DNA of 64,000 nucleotides from Neptunomonas qingdaonensis (GTDB taxonomy: Bacteria > Pseudomonadota > Gammaproteobacteria > Pseudomonadales > Balneatricaceae). The DNA lies in NCBI RefSeq assembly GCF_900113275.1, contig NZ_FOOU01000006.1:1-64000 (forward strand). Reading direction: 5' to 3'. Of this stretch, positions 35,652 to 44,617 are shown piece by piece; position 1 is the stretch's first letter; each line of letters starts with the position of its first letter. Both the position numbers and the translations under genes were made by a program. The notes under the pieces were generated by a model that saw only the letters and a list, made by a program, of their open reading frames with translations, did no database searches and was not told the DNA's origin.

Positions 35652-36059
35652 GCTAAGAGTGTAGCAGAAACATCAACTTCATGGTTGCAGGATGAGCGGC
35701 GGCTTAAGAAATGCCTGGCAATTCCAGTCAATGAGTTCGGCTACGAAGCTGAGACTGCAGAGGCAGAGCTGATGGCGGAAAACAATCAGCCACTTGTCGA
35801 AACAAAAAATTGAGACCTTGTAGGCGTTTATTGAAGATCTAACCTGGAATTGAACAAATAGAGTTGCTCTGGTCATGCAAAAACTACGCTTCAATGGCGA
35901 GAGATCGTCTGGGCGAATAAGCCTGGCGATAAAACGATTTCAAGCAGTGCTTGGCTTGGAGTATAAACCTTAGCTCGTATCCACTTCCGGGCCGCGAGGT
36001 GTGGATCAGGGGAACTCGCCTCCAGCGAGCCCCTGATCAATAACGGACAAGCCGGGTAG
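35652..36059. other. 400-bp stretch with a probable gene remnant
   Basis: On the + strand about 35640-35813 there is an open frame ending WLQDERRLKKCLAIPVNEFG, then EAETAEAELMAENNQPLVETKN, which looks like the tail of a degraded gene without a start. The family was not recognised. G+C content rises toward the cupin gene, suggesting foreign origin. Confidence 0.35.
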
Positions 36060-36467
36060 TCAATCTACCTTGACGTGGGTGGGCTCCCCTTCTGGCCCAA
36101 CTTGGAATATGACGAATCTGAGCCATTCTGAGGTGCTATCATTACTCATCACCATGGGCTTCCCGGCGGCTTCCTGAATCACTTCGCCCGCCTTGGCGGT
36201 ACGAACGGCGCCATCAACTTCAAGCGCGCCCGTGCCTTCAAGGACGTAAAGGAGCACCTGGCCTGTGTGAAAGTGCTTCGGCGAACTGTAGCCAGGGGGA
36301 TAATCCACGTGCATTACAGCGATTTCATTTTCTGCTGCAGTCGCAAGGGGTGTCTTGAAAACTTCGGTAAGCTTCGGTGCATCCTGTGCGGACGCAAAGC
36401 CAACAGTGAGACCGATGACCAAAGATCCGGCGGTCAGGGAGCGAACTAATTTACTAATGACGTTCAT
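36060..36467 (-). CDS. secreted cupin-domain protein
   Basis: 135 residues: signal peptide (LVRSLTAGSLVIGLTVGFASA), then a single cupin barrel with PGYSSPKHFHTGQVLLYVLEGTG (metal-binding His pair and Glu region) and the second motif around AGKPMVMSNDSTSEW. Cupin motif 1 is well kept; motif 2 is reduced. It is probably exported to the periplasm. The gene is more G+C-rich than its surroundings and is flanked by two gene-poor stretches, which suggests acquisition. The substrate is unknown. Confidence 0.8.
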   Translation of the reverse strand: MNVISKLVRSLTAGSLVIGLTVGFASAQDAPKLTEVFKTPLATAAENEIAVMHVDYPPGYSSPKHFHTGQVLLYVLEGTGALEVDGAVRTAKAGEVIQEAAGKPMVMSNDSTSEWLRFVIFQVGPEGEPTHVKVD

Positions 36468-37062
36468 AGTAAAATCCTCCTATCGCATGCTGCACTCACA
36501 ATCAGCGCTCACTTACGAATGCGATCAAGGTGGCGCAAAGGGCACAGCACAATTGTGAAATGAAAAGACTTCTCACTCACATTGAGTTGCCTCCTCGATA
36601 AGCAGGGAGTTTTTTCAATATAATAGCGCGGACGATTGTTGTCAATGTCACCTAAAGATCCACGCAGGCTCAATGCCGGGCGAGTTCACAAAGCAAGTTC
36701 CGATGCCAAGCTGGTCGAACCTGTGCGCACAATTCAGGCGCCGGAACTGACCAACCAATTGTCTGCAGTGAAAAAATAATCCGCTAGGCCAGGCGCATCT
36801 GCGATACAGGCTTCCTTGCGTCACGACAACTAATCTGAATTACTGCATGACGGTTACGGCGGAACTGTGTGAAGCGGCCGGGCTCTTACAAGTGTCAGCT
36901 GTAAAAGTTGCTGCTGACATTAATTTTGCTACTCTCAGGAACCGGTCGCGATTAACTACGAGTTCATATAGAAGATAGTATGATCACACGCTGACTAACT
37001 ACTCATTTGTGACTACTGGGCGGCGATAATCCGTTACACTAGTCGTATCTATAAAGACAAGG
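36468..37062. other. 600-bp intergenic region
   Basis: No convincing gene. A 44-codon + strand frame at 36645-36779 (MSPKDPRRLNAGRVHKASSD...) has no good ribosome binding site and is probably chance or debris. Promoters for the flanking divergent genes are expected at both edges. Confidence 0.4.
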
Positions 37063-37077
37063 ATGGAGGCTTTCATC

Positions 37078-37839
37078 ATGCGTAAGTTAACAATCACTAC
37101 ATTATTACTCAGTGCAGCCATCGCGACTAGCAGCCAGGCTGGATGGAGCGATTTAGTTGAAAGTGTTAAAAAAACCGGCGAGGAATTGATTAAACAACCG
37201 GTGACGACCAACTCAGCCGTCAGCAATACATCCCTTTCATCTGATACGCTTATCAATGGTTTACGTGAAGCACTGGTGGTGGGAAGCGAGCGTGCGATTA
37301 AATCGATATCCGCTGAAGGCGGCTACCTGAATGATCCACAAATTCGTGTTCCAATGCCTGCGGTGCTGGATAAACTGGCTGGCCCGCTGCGCCAATTCGG
37401 AATGGGGGATCAGGTGGATCAATTTGAGCAATCTATCAACAGTGCTGCAGAACGGGCCGCACCACAAGCAACAGCCATTCTGGTTGATAACATCAGAAAC
37501 ATGAGTTTTGACGACGCCCGCAAAATTTATGAGGGATCAGATGATGCGGCGACGCAATACTTCCGTGAAAAAGCAGGGCCACAGATAGCCGCTCTTTTTA
37601 AACCCGAAATTGATAGCGCTCTGGGCGAAGTCGGCGCTACAAAATATTACAACAGCCTGGCGACACAAGCGGCTCAGCTTCCTCTGGTTGGCCAGCAGGT
37701 TGAGGGAGATCTTACCAGTCATGTAACAACGGCAGCTCTGGACGGTCTGTTCTTGAAGTTAGCCGCTGAAGAAAAGCTGATTCGTCAAAATCCGGCTGCC
37801 CGCTCAACGGATTTATTGAAAAAGCTATGGAGTAACTGA
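37078..37839 (+). CDS. DUF4197 periplasmic/lipid-exposed protein
   Basis: About 253 residues from MRKLTITTLLLSAAIATSSQA (signal peptide), a better start than the ATG 15 nt upstream. The mature protein has LINGLREALVVGSERAIKSIS and GGYLNDPQIRVPMP. ALGEVGATKYYNSLA and LDGLFLKLAAEEKLIRQNP follow, all features of DUF4197. The function of the family is not established. It is a stand-alone gene followed by a terminator. Confidence 0.88.
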   Translation: MRKLTITTLLLSAAIATSSQAGWSDLVESVKKTGEELIKQPVTTNSAVSNTSLSSDTLINGLREALVVGSERAIKSISAEGGYLNDPQIRVPMPAVLDKLAGPLRQFGMGDQVDQFEQSINSAAERAAPQATAILVDNIRNMSFDDARKIYEGSDDAATQYFREKAGPQIAALFKPEIDSALGEVGATKYYNSLATQAAQLPLVGQQVEGDLTSHVTTAALDGLFLKLAAEEKLIRQNPAARSTDLLKKLWSN

Positions 37840-37846
37840 TCCCAAG

Positions 37847-37890
37847 CCATCTGAACAGAGCGCTATTTTTCTGTTTGGATGGCGCTTTTT
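37847..37890 (+). terminator. terminator after the DUF4197 gene
   Basis: CCATCTGAACAGA pairs with TCTGTTTGGATGG (two mismatches), followed by GCGCTTTTT. It lies just after the stop codon. Confidence 0.65.
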
Positions 37891-37958
37891 CTGGCAAACT
37901 TAGCAAACGTTAAACCCCCTATCCTTATTATCCTTAACTTTTTTGAAACCTCTCACAC

Positions 37959-38780
37959 ATGAATACCGACAATCTGCAGTCTCGTTTTTATACGCTACGA
38001 CATAATCGTTTCTTTGAAATATTTGTTATCGCCGTTATCGTCTTTTCAGCCCTGGTTATTGGTGCTAAAACCTACGAAATTCCTGAAAATATACTAACCC
38101 TCATCGGCTGGATGGATATCGGCATCACGTTGTTTTTTCTGGTTGAGGTATCGGTTCGCTTTATGGGCGAACCGATAAAGCGCAATTTCTTTAAAAATGC
38201 CTGGAACGTCTTCGATACCCTGATTGTGGTGGTAAGTCTGATTCCGATAGAAGATAGCGAGCTTGCCCTTGTAGGACGCTTGATACGTATATTTCGTGTA
38301 CTGCGTATGGTCTCTATTGTTCCTGAACTGCGCTTGTTACTTAACTCACTTTTCAAAGCATTACCGCAACTGGGTTATGTCATCCTGCTGATGTTTATCA
38401 TCTTCTATATATACGCAGCTGTCGGTACGTCATTTTTTGTGTCGATCAACCCAACACTGTGGGGAGATATTTCCATCGCAATGCTAACACTCTTCCGTGT
38501 CATGACATTTGAGGACTGGACAGATGTCATGTACGAAACCATGGCCGTCTATCCGTTTAGCTGGATCTATTATCTGACCTTTATTTTTCTGACTACTTTT
38601 GCCTTTCTGAATATGGTCATTGGCATTGTCGTCAATGTCATGGAGGAAGAACATGCCCAGGAAGCTAAAGAGCAGGCAATGGCTAACGGCGAACCTACCA
38701 TTCAGGATTTGTCGAACCAGATAGCGGAATTAAAAGAGATGCTTAAAAGCAGAGCCAAGAGCTATAACCAAGAGCTATAA
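37959..38780 (+). CDS. voltage-gated-type cation channel (BacNav-like single-domain)
   Basis: 273 residues with six predicted membrane helices. S4 carries the regular arginines RLIRIFRVLRMV (about 106-117). The pore loop reads TLFRVMTFEDWTDVMYE, with filter T-F-E-D-W-T-D at about 183-189, and a final helix S6 TFAFLNMVIGIVVNVMEEE. The C-terminus is a short coiled coil (IQDLSNQIAELKEMLKS) like the tetramer bundle of NaChBac relatives. It acts in the inner membrane as a homotetramer. The filter has E185, D186 and D189 instead of the LESW of sodium channels, which may favour Ca2+; this is inference. Confidence 0.88.
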   Translation: MNTDNLQSRFYTLRHNRFFEIFVIAVIVFSALVIGAKTYEIPENILTLIGWMDIGITLFFLVEVSVRFMGEPIKRNFFKNAWNVFDTLIVVVSLIPIEDSELALVGRLIRIFRVLRMVSIVPELRLLLNSLFKALPQLGYVILLMFIIFYIYAAVGTSFFVSINPTLWGDISIAMLTLFRVMTFEDWTDVMYETMAVYPFSWIYYLTFIFLTTFAFLNMVIGIVVNVMEEEHAQEAKEQAMANGEPTIQDLSNQIAELKEMLKSRAKSYNQEL

Positions 38781-39354
38781 CCCAGATTTCGGGGACAGCC
38801 CAGATTTCGGGGACAGTTTACTTAATTCCAATTACGGGTCAGTTTACTTAATTCCTCAGTTCTGATGCCTACTGCTATATATGTTGTACTAGCCTCTGTT
38901 AAGGCTCAATTGTGTCAGATCCTGAATTTTGGACTTAGCTATATACACAAGCTCACTTGATGAGCTTATTTTAGGTCAACCCGATGCTGGATAGATTATC
39001 GATATACAACAATTTATCCGCAATTATACCCGTGCGGGAAGGCCTGACAGTAAAGATAATTTTTTGAACAAGCTTGTGAGACAAGCAAAGCGTATTTTAC
39101 GTAACGGAAGGCCTAGGCCGAAAAGTAGACTGAGTTAAGTAAACTGTCCCCGTAATTCCCGTAAAGGAAGGCCTAGGCCTAAAAGTAGACTGAGTTAAGT
39201 AAACTGTCCCCGTAATTCTGGAAAAGTAGACTGAATTAAGTAAACTGTCCCCGTAATTCCAGAGCCTAGAGCGATAACCTGGAGGAAATAATGCTAGCCG
39301 CAGTGTTATAACATTGATATGACATTGATATGATATGGTGGCTCAGTCAGTAGA
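38781..39354. repeat. repeat-rich relic with GTTTACTTAATTC/GAATTAAGTAAAC units and a 60-bp tandem repeat
   Basis: Near 38795-38845 three copies of GGGGACAG/GTTTACTTAATTCC appear. At 39101-39160 and 39161-39220 two nearly identical 60-bp units (GGAAGGCCTAGGC..., TTAAGTAAACTGTCCCCGTAATT) are followed by a partial third (39222-39260). The later units are the inverse of the first ones. Between them, about 39009-39138, a frame ends KLVRQAKRILRNGRPRPKSR, which may be the end of a transposase. This looks like repeats linked to REP/RAYT-type elements. Confidence 0.65.
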
Positions 39355-39999
39355 TTATGAGGAAGCGATCCATTGTGGGTGCTTTTTCATAACTTCTGCA
39401 AAGAGGTTTGAGTTGATCAGTTTTTCAAGCCACGCTTGCAAATGCACATAGGGCGTTTGCAAAAACCACTCACGGTCTACATGCGCGCACTGACGAACGA
39501 ACGGAAACAGTGCCATATCCGCAAGGGTATAGCGATCTGCCAGCAAAAAACCATCATGCACCATCAAATTGCTCTCTAAAATAGCAAACCAGTGCTCACA
39601 ACAGGATCGATAGAATTCAAGCGGATGCTGCGGATATCGGTCTGCATATTTATAGCGATCCAGCCAGTATTTGAATTCATTATCATTTTGTTGAATTAAT
39701 TCCTGTGTCGGCTCAATCAGCGCTGCTGATAACCACTGGTCGGGGTCTCGCTGCTGCAATGCCCATTTCATAATATCCAGGCTTTCCTCAATGATAAGTC
39801 CATCGCTTAGCTGTAAAACAGGAACCGTGCCCTTTGGAGAAATTGCCAGTAATGAGGGAGGCTTATCTTTTAAAACAACTTCTCGTAACGCTATATCAAT
39901 CTTGCAGTTGTAGATGGCTAAACGAGCCCGCATCGCATACGGGCAGCGACGAAAAGAATATAAAATAGGTGGTGTATCTGGGTTAAGTGATTTGGACAT
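39355..39999 (-). CDS. glutathione S-transferase family protein
   Basis: 214 residues. The N-terminal thioredoxin-like domain has YSFRRCPYAMRARLAI (active-site SxxxCPY region) and KGTVPVLQLSDGLIIEESLDIM, with the glutathione-binding ES. The C-terminal helical domain has LADRYTLADMALFPFVRQ. The cytoplasmic enzyme probably conjugates or reduces small electrophiles. It is a single gene, divergent from the thioesterase gene. Confidence 0.88.
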   Translation of the reverse strand: MSKSLNPDTPPILYSFRRCPYAMRARLAIYNCKIDIALREVVLKDKPPSLLAISPKGTVPVLQLSDGLIIEESLDIMKWALQQRDPDQWLSAALIEPTQELIQQNDNEFKYWLDRYKYADRYPQHPLEFYRSCCEHWFAILESNLMVHDGFLLADRYTLADMALFPFVRQCAHVDREWFLQTPYVHLQAWLEKLINSNLFAEVMKKHPQWIASS

Positions 40000-40153
40000 A
40001 AACTCGATTTCATTAATGTTCTACTAACATGTAGTAGAAAAGGACACGGGTTCGTAGCATTATACGCATCCGAAACTTGATATGCGCCTGTATCAAGCGT
40101 TAATCCAGCAGTCTTGATGAATCACATCGACAAAAATAAAGAAGGATTCCGTC

Positions 40154-40633
40154 ATGTTGACCACCCAGTATCCACCCGTTCCAGAGAGCTATTGCGACTA
40201 TAACGGGCATCTTAATGAAGGCTATTATCTTGTCATGCTCTCTTTGGCCACGGATACCGTTCTGGATGCAGCCGGGCTAAACGCCGAAGAAAGAGATAAG
40301 TATCAGTTCAGCGCTTTTACTGTACAGAATAACCTGCGTTACTTTAAAGAGGTGCGCCAGGGCCAAAAGGTAGTGGCGCATTCCCACCTACTGTCCAGTG
40401 ATAAGAAGCGCTTACGTATCTGGCACGAACTACGTAACGTAGAAGGTACTGAAACGCTGGCCGCCATTGAATGCCTGCTGGTCGGTGTTGATATGAAAAC
40501 CCGCCATAGCGCTGCATGGCCTGAAGAGATCCGCCTTGCTATACAAACTCTGCAAACGCGTCATGCACGATATGAATGGCCAAAGGGTGCCGGCAACTCA
40601 ATAGCGATGCCGGAGAAAGGCTGTTCAGCGTAA
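40154..40633 (+). CDS. hotdog-fold acyl-CoA thioesterase
   Basis: 159 residues. SYCDYNGHLNEGYYLVMLS carries the Asp-x-x-GH-x-N motif of 4-hydroxybenzoyl-CoA-type hotdog thioesterases, followed by FTVQNNLRYFKEVRQG. Relatives include the thioesterases of carnitine and betaine degradation, but no carnitine genes are nearby. Cytoplasmic, with unknown acyl-CoA substrate. GAAGGA lies 11 nt before the ATG. Confidence 0.82.
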   Translation: MLTTQYPPVPESYCDYNGHLNEGYYLVMLSLATDTVLDAAGLNAEERDKYQFSAFTVQNNLRYFKEVRQGQKVVAHSHLLSSDKKRLRIWHELRNVEGTETLAAIECLLVGVDMKTRHSAAWPEEIRLAIQTLQTRHARYEWPKGAGNSIAMPEKGCSA

Positions 40634-40647
40634 GTGGATGATGCTTT

Positions 40648-40678
40648 ATACCTGAGCCTCCTTGTAAGGCTCAGGTAT
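40648..40678 (+). terminator. hairpin after the thioesterase gene
   Basis: ATACCTGAGCC (40648-40658) and GGCTCAGGTAT (40668-40678) make an 11-bp perfect stem with a 9-nt loop, without a following T-run. Confidence 0.6.
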
Positions 40679-40828
40679 AGTGTAACAAAGACATGCTTAA
40701 TTCATCACTCAGGCGACCCCAACTTCCTCAGCTCAACATCACTTGTTAGTCATTCAGTCATTGCCACTAAGCCGGTCGTTAAAAAAAGAGACCCGCAATC
40801 TCAATCGCGGCTTAAATAAATTTCTATA

Positions 40829-40864
40829 GATACAAAATATGATACAAAGTATCTTCAGATACAA
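40829..40864 (+). promoter_or_regulatory. operator repeats upstream of the Xre/RES pair
   Basis: GATACAA occurs at 40829, 40841 and 40858, and GATAC-AAA-GTATC at 40841-40853 is palindromic. These lie 50-85 bp before the antitoxin start and fit autoregulation by the Xre antitoxin. Confidence 0.55.
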
Positions 40865-40913
40865 TATACTGTAACCTATCTACAGACTCAGACAGCCAAT
40901 AGAGGAACAGACT

Positions 40914-41315
40914 ATGCTGAGCCCACATTCTTTTTCACCGGACAAAGCCGCGGCAGCAACAGGCCTTAAAGCGGCTGTCACTATTCTGGATAAATGGGGT
41001 GCCAGCGGCGAGCAAGGTGAAGCTATTCTGCGTGTCTCTCACAGCACCTATGCCCGCGCGAAAAAGAAAGATGCCTTAGTGGAGATCAACCTGGATCGGG
41101 ACCAACTCACCCGTATCAGCTTCATTCTGAATATCCATGCAGCCTTACGTATCGTCTTCGATAACCCAGAGAACCTCTACGGCTTTATGAAGATGGCCAA
41201 TCACAACCCGTTCTTTGAAGGCCGTACACCACTGGAGATTATGGGCAGTGGTGATTTTGTCGCCGTCTATGAAACTTTCAGGCGTATAGATGCGATGCGC
41301 GGTAGCCAATGGTAA
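40914..41315 (+). CDS. Xre/MbcA/ParS-type antitoxin
   Basis: 133 residues. The N-terminal half has a helix-turn-helix (AILRVSHSTYARAKKK). The C-terminal half is the DUF2384 toxin-binding domain (IHAALRIVFDNPENLYGFMKMAN, PFFEGRTPLEIMGSGDFVAVYETFRRIDAM). It neutralises the RES toxin encoded next and binds the operator upstream. The toxin start lies inside the last codons (ATGGTAA). A complete pair outside the island. Confidence 0.88.
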   Translation: MLSPHSFSPDKAAAATGLKAAVTILDKWGASGEQGEAILRVSHSTYARAKKKDALVEINLDRDQLTRISFILNIHAALRIVFDNPENLYGFMKMANHNPFFEGRTPLEIMGSGDFVAVYETFRRIDAMRGSQW

Positions 41316-42004
41316 ATATCGATCAGCTACCGGTTTTACCCGGCAACGAGATAAAAAGCTACCGGCTGGTCAATTCTAAATTCCCTCCTATCAGCTTGTT
41401 TGATGATGTGGCTAATGCTGACGAATTTGAAAGCCTTTATGCTTTACAGGCTTTGACCAATCCGCGCCTGAAAAATGAGGTCGGTGATTTGCAATTGATT
41501 CCTCAATCAGAGATTCCGTTTGGTATTTGCGGTTGTTCCTATGCAACCGCACCGTTCACTCATGTAAACCCGGACGGTTCCCGATTCAGCGATGGGTCAT
41601 TTGGCGTATTATATCTGGCTGATTATATGGAAACCGCCCTTGCAGAAGTAAAACATCACCAACAGCTATATTGGAGTAATGTACCTGAGCTTTGTTATGA
41701 GCGTTTTGTTTTTCGAGGCCTGGTCTGTGTGTTTGATGAAGCCAGGATAATAGATGGATTAACGATCAGATCTGACGATGCTATCTACGCACCTGAAGAT
41801 TACACGGCAGCCCGCGCGCTTGGCCATGTTTTAAAAAAACGCAAAGATTCTGGTATTCGCTACCACTCGGTTCGAAAACAAGGCGCGATATGTTGGGGAT
41901 TAATGACTCCGCAGCATGTAAAATCGATACAGCAAGCCGCACATTATGAGATGGTCTGGAACGGATCAATAACGGGGATTAATAAACTTTCATCAATCTT
42001 ATGA
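41309..42004 (+). CDS. RES-domain toxin
   Basis: 231 residues with the RES signature: YRLVNSKFPP near the start, then PDGSRFSDGSFGVLYLADYMETALAEVKHH. This matches the R-F-x-x-G...YLA...E pattern of RES toxins such as MbcT and ParT, which degrade or transfer NAD+. The Arg, Tyr and Glu positions needed for NAD+ binding appear to be present. Overlaps its antitoxin by 7 nt. Followed by a terminator shared with prpE. Confidence 0.87.
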   Translation: MVNIDQLPVLPGNEIKSYRLVNSKFPPISLFDDVANADEFESLYALQALTNPRLKNEVGDLQLIPQSEIPFGICGCSYATAPFTHVNPDGSRFSDGSFGVLYLADYMETALAEVKHHQQLYWSNVPELCYERFVFRGLVCVFDEARIIDGLTIRSDDAIYAPEDYTAARALGHVLKKRKDSGIRYHSVRKQGAICWGLMTPQHVKSIQQAAHYEMVWNGSITGINKLSSIL

Positions 42005-42044
42005 TTCACTTTTAAGACAAAGCTTCTATAGCGGGATTGAAAAA

Positions 42045-42064
42045 AGGCAGCCAAATGGCTGCCT
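42045..42064 (-). terminator. terminator of prpE
   Basis: On the minus strand AGGCAGCC-ATTT-GGCTGCCT is followed by a run of T (TTTTT). It lies about 30 nt after the prpE stop and can also end the RES toxin transcript. Confidence 0.8.
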
Positions 42065-42092
42065 GAAAACTACTAAGCGTCTTAAGCGAGGT

Positions 42093-43988
42093 CTATTGAC
42101 CTGTCACGAGACCGTGGCTAGTTAAAATCTCCTCGATTTCCGGTAAGCTCGCTGGGTCATCAATTGTTGATGGAACTGAATAACCGGCACCATCAGCAAT
42201 CTGGCGCAATAACTTACGCAGAATTTTGCCTGAACGGGTTTTTGGCAGACGCTGAACGACCATTGCTTTTCTGAAGCAGGCAACTGCACCTATCTCTTTA
42301 CGAACCATGGCAACCAATTCGGCTTCCAGTTCTTTCTCGTCCAACTCAACACCATTCTTGAGAAGCACTAACCCGATCGGCTGCTGACCTTTGAGTGGAT
42401 CATTTACACCGATAACACAGCACTCTGCTACTGCAGGGTGGCTGGCAACAATCTCCTCCATCTCACCTGTTGACAGGCGATGCCCGGCTACGTTGATAAC
42501 ATCATCGGTACGACCCATGATAAACACATAGCCTTCTTCGTCTTTATAACCGCCGTCCCCTGTTGAATAGTAACCCGGGAACTCTGTCAGATATCCGGTA
42601 CGGAAGCGCTCATGATCACCCCATACCGTTGGCAGACAGCTTGGCGGAAGTGGCAACTTCATAGCAATGTTGCCTTGCTCACCTACCGGCAGCTCATTAC
42701 CTTCGGCATCAACGATTTGTACGTTGAAACCTGGCATAGGCAGTGTTGAAGAACCTGCTTTGGGTTCTTTCATTTCGATGCCTGTCAGGTTTCCACAGAT
42801 AGCCCAACCGGTTTCTGTTTGCCACCAGTGATCAATAACTGGTTTACCGAGAGTTTCTGTCGTCCAGGTATACGTAGGTGGATCAAGACGCTCACCGGCC
42901 ATGAAAATAGCTTTCAGGTGTGACAGATCGTATGGCTTCAGCAGCTCTGAATCCGGATCTTCTTTACGGATAGCGCGGAACGCGGTAGGCGCAGCAAACA
43001 GTGATTTTACTTTGTATTCTTCGCATACACGCCAAAATGCACCGGCGTCTGGCGTTTTAATTGGCTTACCTTCGAAAACAACCGTAGTACAACCAGCCAA
43101 TAGCGGTGCGTAAACAATATAGGAGTGACCAACAACCCAGCCGACATCTGACGCTGCCCAAAAAACATCACCGGCTTCCATATTATAAATAGCTTTCATG
43201 CTGTATTTGAGCGCAACAGCATGACCACCATTATCACGAACAACACCTTTTGGCTTACCGGTAGTACCTGATGTATAAAGGATATAAAGTGGGTCAGTTC
43301 CTTTAACAGGAACACAGTCAGCGGGTTCAGCCGTTTTCATCGCTGCAGCCCAGTCAATGTCACGGCCAGCAATGAGTTCAGCTGTCACTTGTGGACGTTG
43401 AAATACAATACAGCTGCCGGGTTTATGTGCTGATTTCTCGATGGCTTCATCAAGCATTGGCTTATATGGCAATACTTTTGCGATCTCGATACCACAAGAA
43501 GCAGTAACCACAACTTTAGGCTCTGCATCATCAATACGTACTGCTAATTCGTGTGGAGCAAAACCACCAAATACAACAGAGTGGATCGCACCCAAACGGG
43601 CAACACCCAACATCGCGATAACTGCTTCAGGAATCATCGGCATATAGATGACAACACGGTCACCTTTAGCAACGCCTTGTGCTTTCAGAATGCCTGCAAA
43701 TTTTGCAACTTCATCACGCAGTTCTTTATAGGTATAACGAATCTTTGTATCCGTAACAGGAGAATCAAAGATCAGGGCATCTTGATCAGCACGTCCATTT
43801 TCAACGTGGAAATCCAAAGCCAGGTAAGCGGTATTTAATTCTCCATCAGCGAACCAACGACTGATACCGTTCTCATCTTCACTCAGAATCTTTTGTGGCT
43901 TTTTATACCAGTGAATGTCTTCTGCTTTTTCACCCCAGAATAGCTCTGGAGTTTCGATCGATTTATTATATTCTGCTTGGTAGGACAT
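42093..43988 (-). CDS. prpE: propionyl-CoA synthetase
   Basis: 631 residues, an AMP-forming acyl-CoA synthetase. Seen: IHSVVFGGFAPHELAVRIDDAEPKVVVTAS, the P-loop-like YTSGTTGKPKGVVRD, the WWQTETGW substrate pocket (short-chain type), YSTGDGGYKDEEGY, and PKTRSGKILRKLLR with the regulatory acetylation Lys. The length and the KVLPYKPMLDEAIE segment point to PrpE over Acs. It activates propionate for the methylcitrate route, whose other genes are not in the window. Two GntR-type palindromes lie upstream. Confidence 0.9.
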   Translation of the reverse strand: MSYQAEYNKSIETPELFWGEKAEDIHWYKKPQKILSEDENGISRWFADGELNTAYLALDFHVENGRADQDALIFDSPVTDTKIRYTYKELRDEVAKFAGILKAQGVAKGDRVVIYMPMIPEAVIAMLGVARLGAIHSVVFGGFAPHELAVRIDDAEPKVVVTASCGIEIAKVLPYKPMLDEAIEKSAHKPGSCIVFQRPQVTAELIAGRDIDWAAAMKTAEPADCVPVKGTDPLYILYTSGTTGKPKGVVRDNGGHAVALKYSMKAIYNMEAGDVFWAASDVGWVVGHSYIVYAPLLAGCTTVVFEGKPIKTPDAGAFWRVCEEYKVKSLFAAPTAFRAIRKEDPDSELLKPYDLSHLKAIFMAGERLDPPTYTWTTETLGKPVIDHWWQTETGWAICGNLTGIEMKEPKAGSSTLPMPGFNVQIVDAEGNELPVGEQGNIAMKLPLPPSCLPTVWGDHERFRTGYLTEFPGYYSTGDGGYKDEEGYVFIMGRTDDVINVAGHRLSTGEMEEIVASHPAVAECCVIGVNDPLKGQQPIGLVLLKNGVELDEKELEAELVAMVRKEIGAVACFRKAMVVQRLPKTRSGKILRKLLRQIADGAGYSVPSTIDDPASLPEIEEILTSHGLVTGQ

Positions 43989-44617
43989 AGCGCGGGCCCT
44001 TGTTGCTTTTAGGTTAATATTCAGGACTACGTCAATGTGAGCCGTTTTAATTATTGTTGACAGTCGGCCTACAAGATCTAAGTACTTTAACGAAAATAAA
44101 CCTTAATTTAACTAAGACATAAGGCGAATATGTCCAAAAAAGGCAATATATGGCTGTTTTTACTAGAATAATATAAAGTAATAAAAAGCAGATTGTCGAC
44201 AATCCTGGGTTTTATTAGCTGATTTGTGTTTTTAGCGCATGAAAAACCATCTATAAAGCTATTTTCAATACACTGGATCAACATTTACACTTTCTTCGAC
44301 TGTTTTCGAATGCATCTCTGATATTGATTTAACAGACAATTTAAAGGCTGGTAGCGCTTTAACCTGATGATTATGAATTGTCAGTAATTTTTATTTCAAC
44401 CAGGAATACATATCTTATAAATAACCACCTCAGGAACAATCATTGGTGGTGAATGAGGTATCTCTTCAATTAATATAGCCTTTTCTCTATGTCCGGATAA
44501 TTATTTCAGTTTGATTTCATTTTCAAAATATATGATTAGTTTACTTTTGCTGTTAAACGATTCAATTCACTGCAATCAAACGATCAAGACGAACGCATAG
44601 ATATAGAGGGCAGACCA
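43989..44617. promoter_or_regulatory. 630-bp divergent control region with two GntR-like palindromes
   Basis: GATTGTCGACAATC (44191-44204) is a perfect 14-bp palindrome; ATTGTTGACAGT (44053-44064) is a two-mismatch copy of its centre. ATTGTCGACAAT-type sites are, as recalled, bound by GntR-family regulators of propionate genes. No gene is visible in this AT-rich stretch. Promoters for prpE and the YHS operon must lie here. Confidence 0.5.

Noticed and set aside
36645-36779. 44-codon frame (MSPKDPRR...) in the cupin/DUF4197 gap
   Set aside because: No ribosome binding site, no family; G+C-rich debris seems more likely.
39101-39260. Possible CRISPR-like array
   Set aside because: The units are contiguous 60-bp tandem copies without unique spacers, and there are no cas genes.
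40634-40819. 61-codon frame after the thioesterase gene
   Set aside because: It runs through an 11-bp hairpin and has no ribosome binding site or family features.
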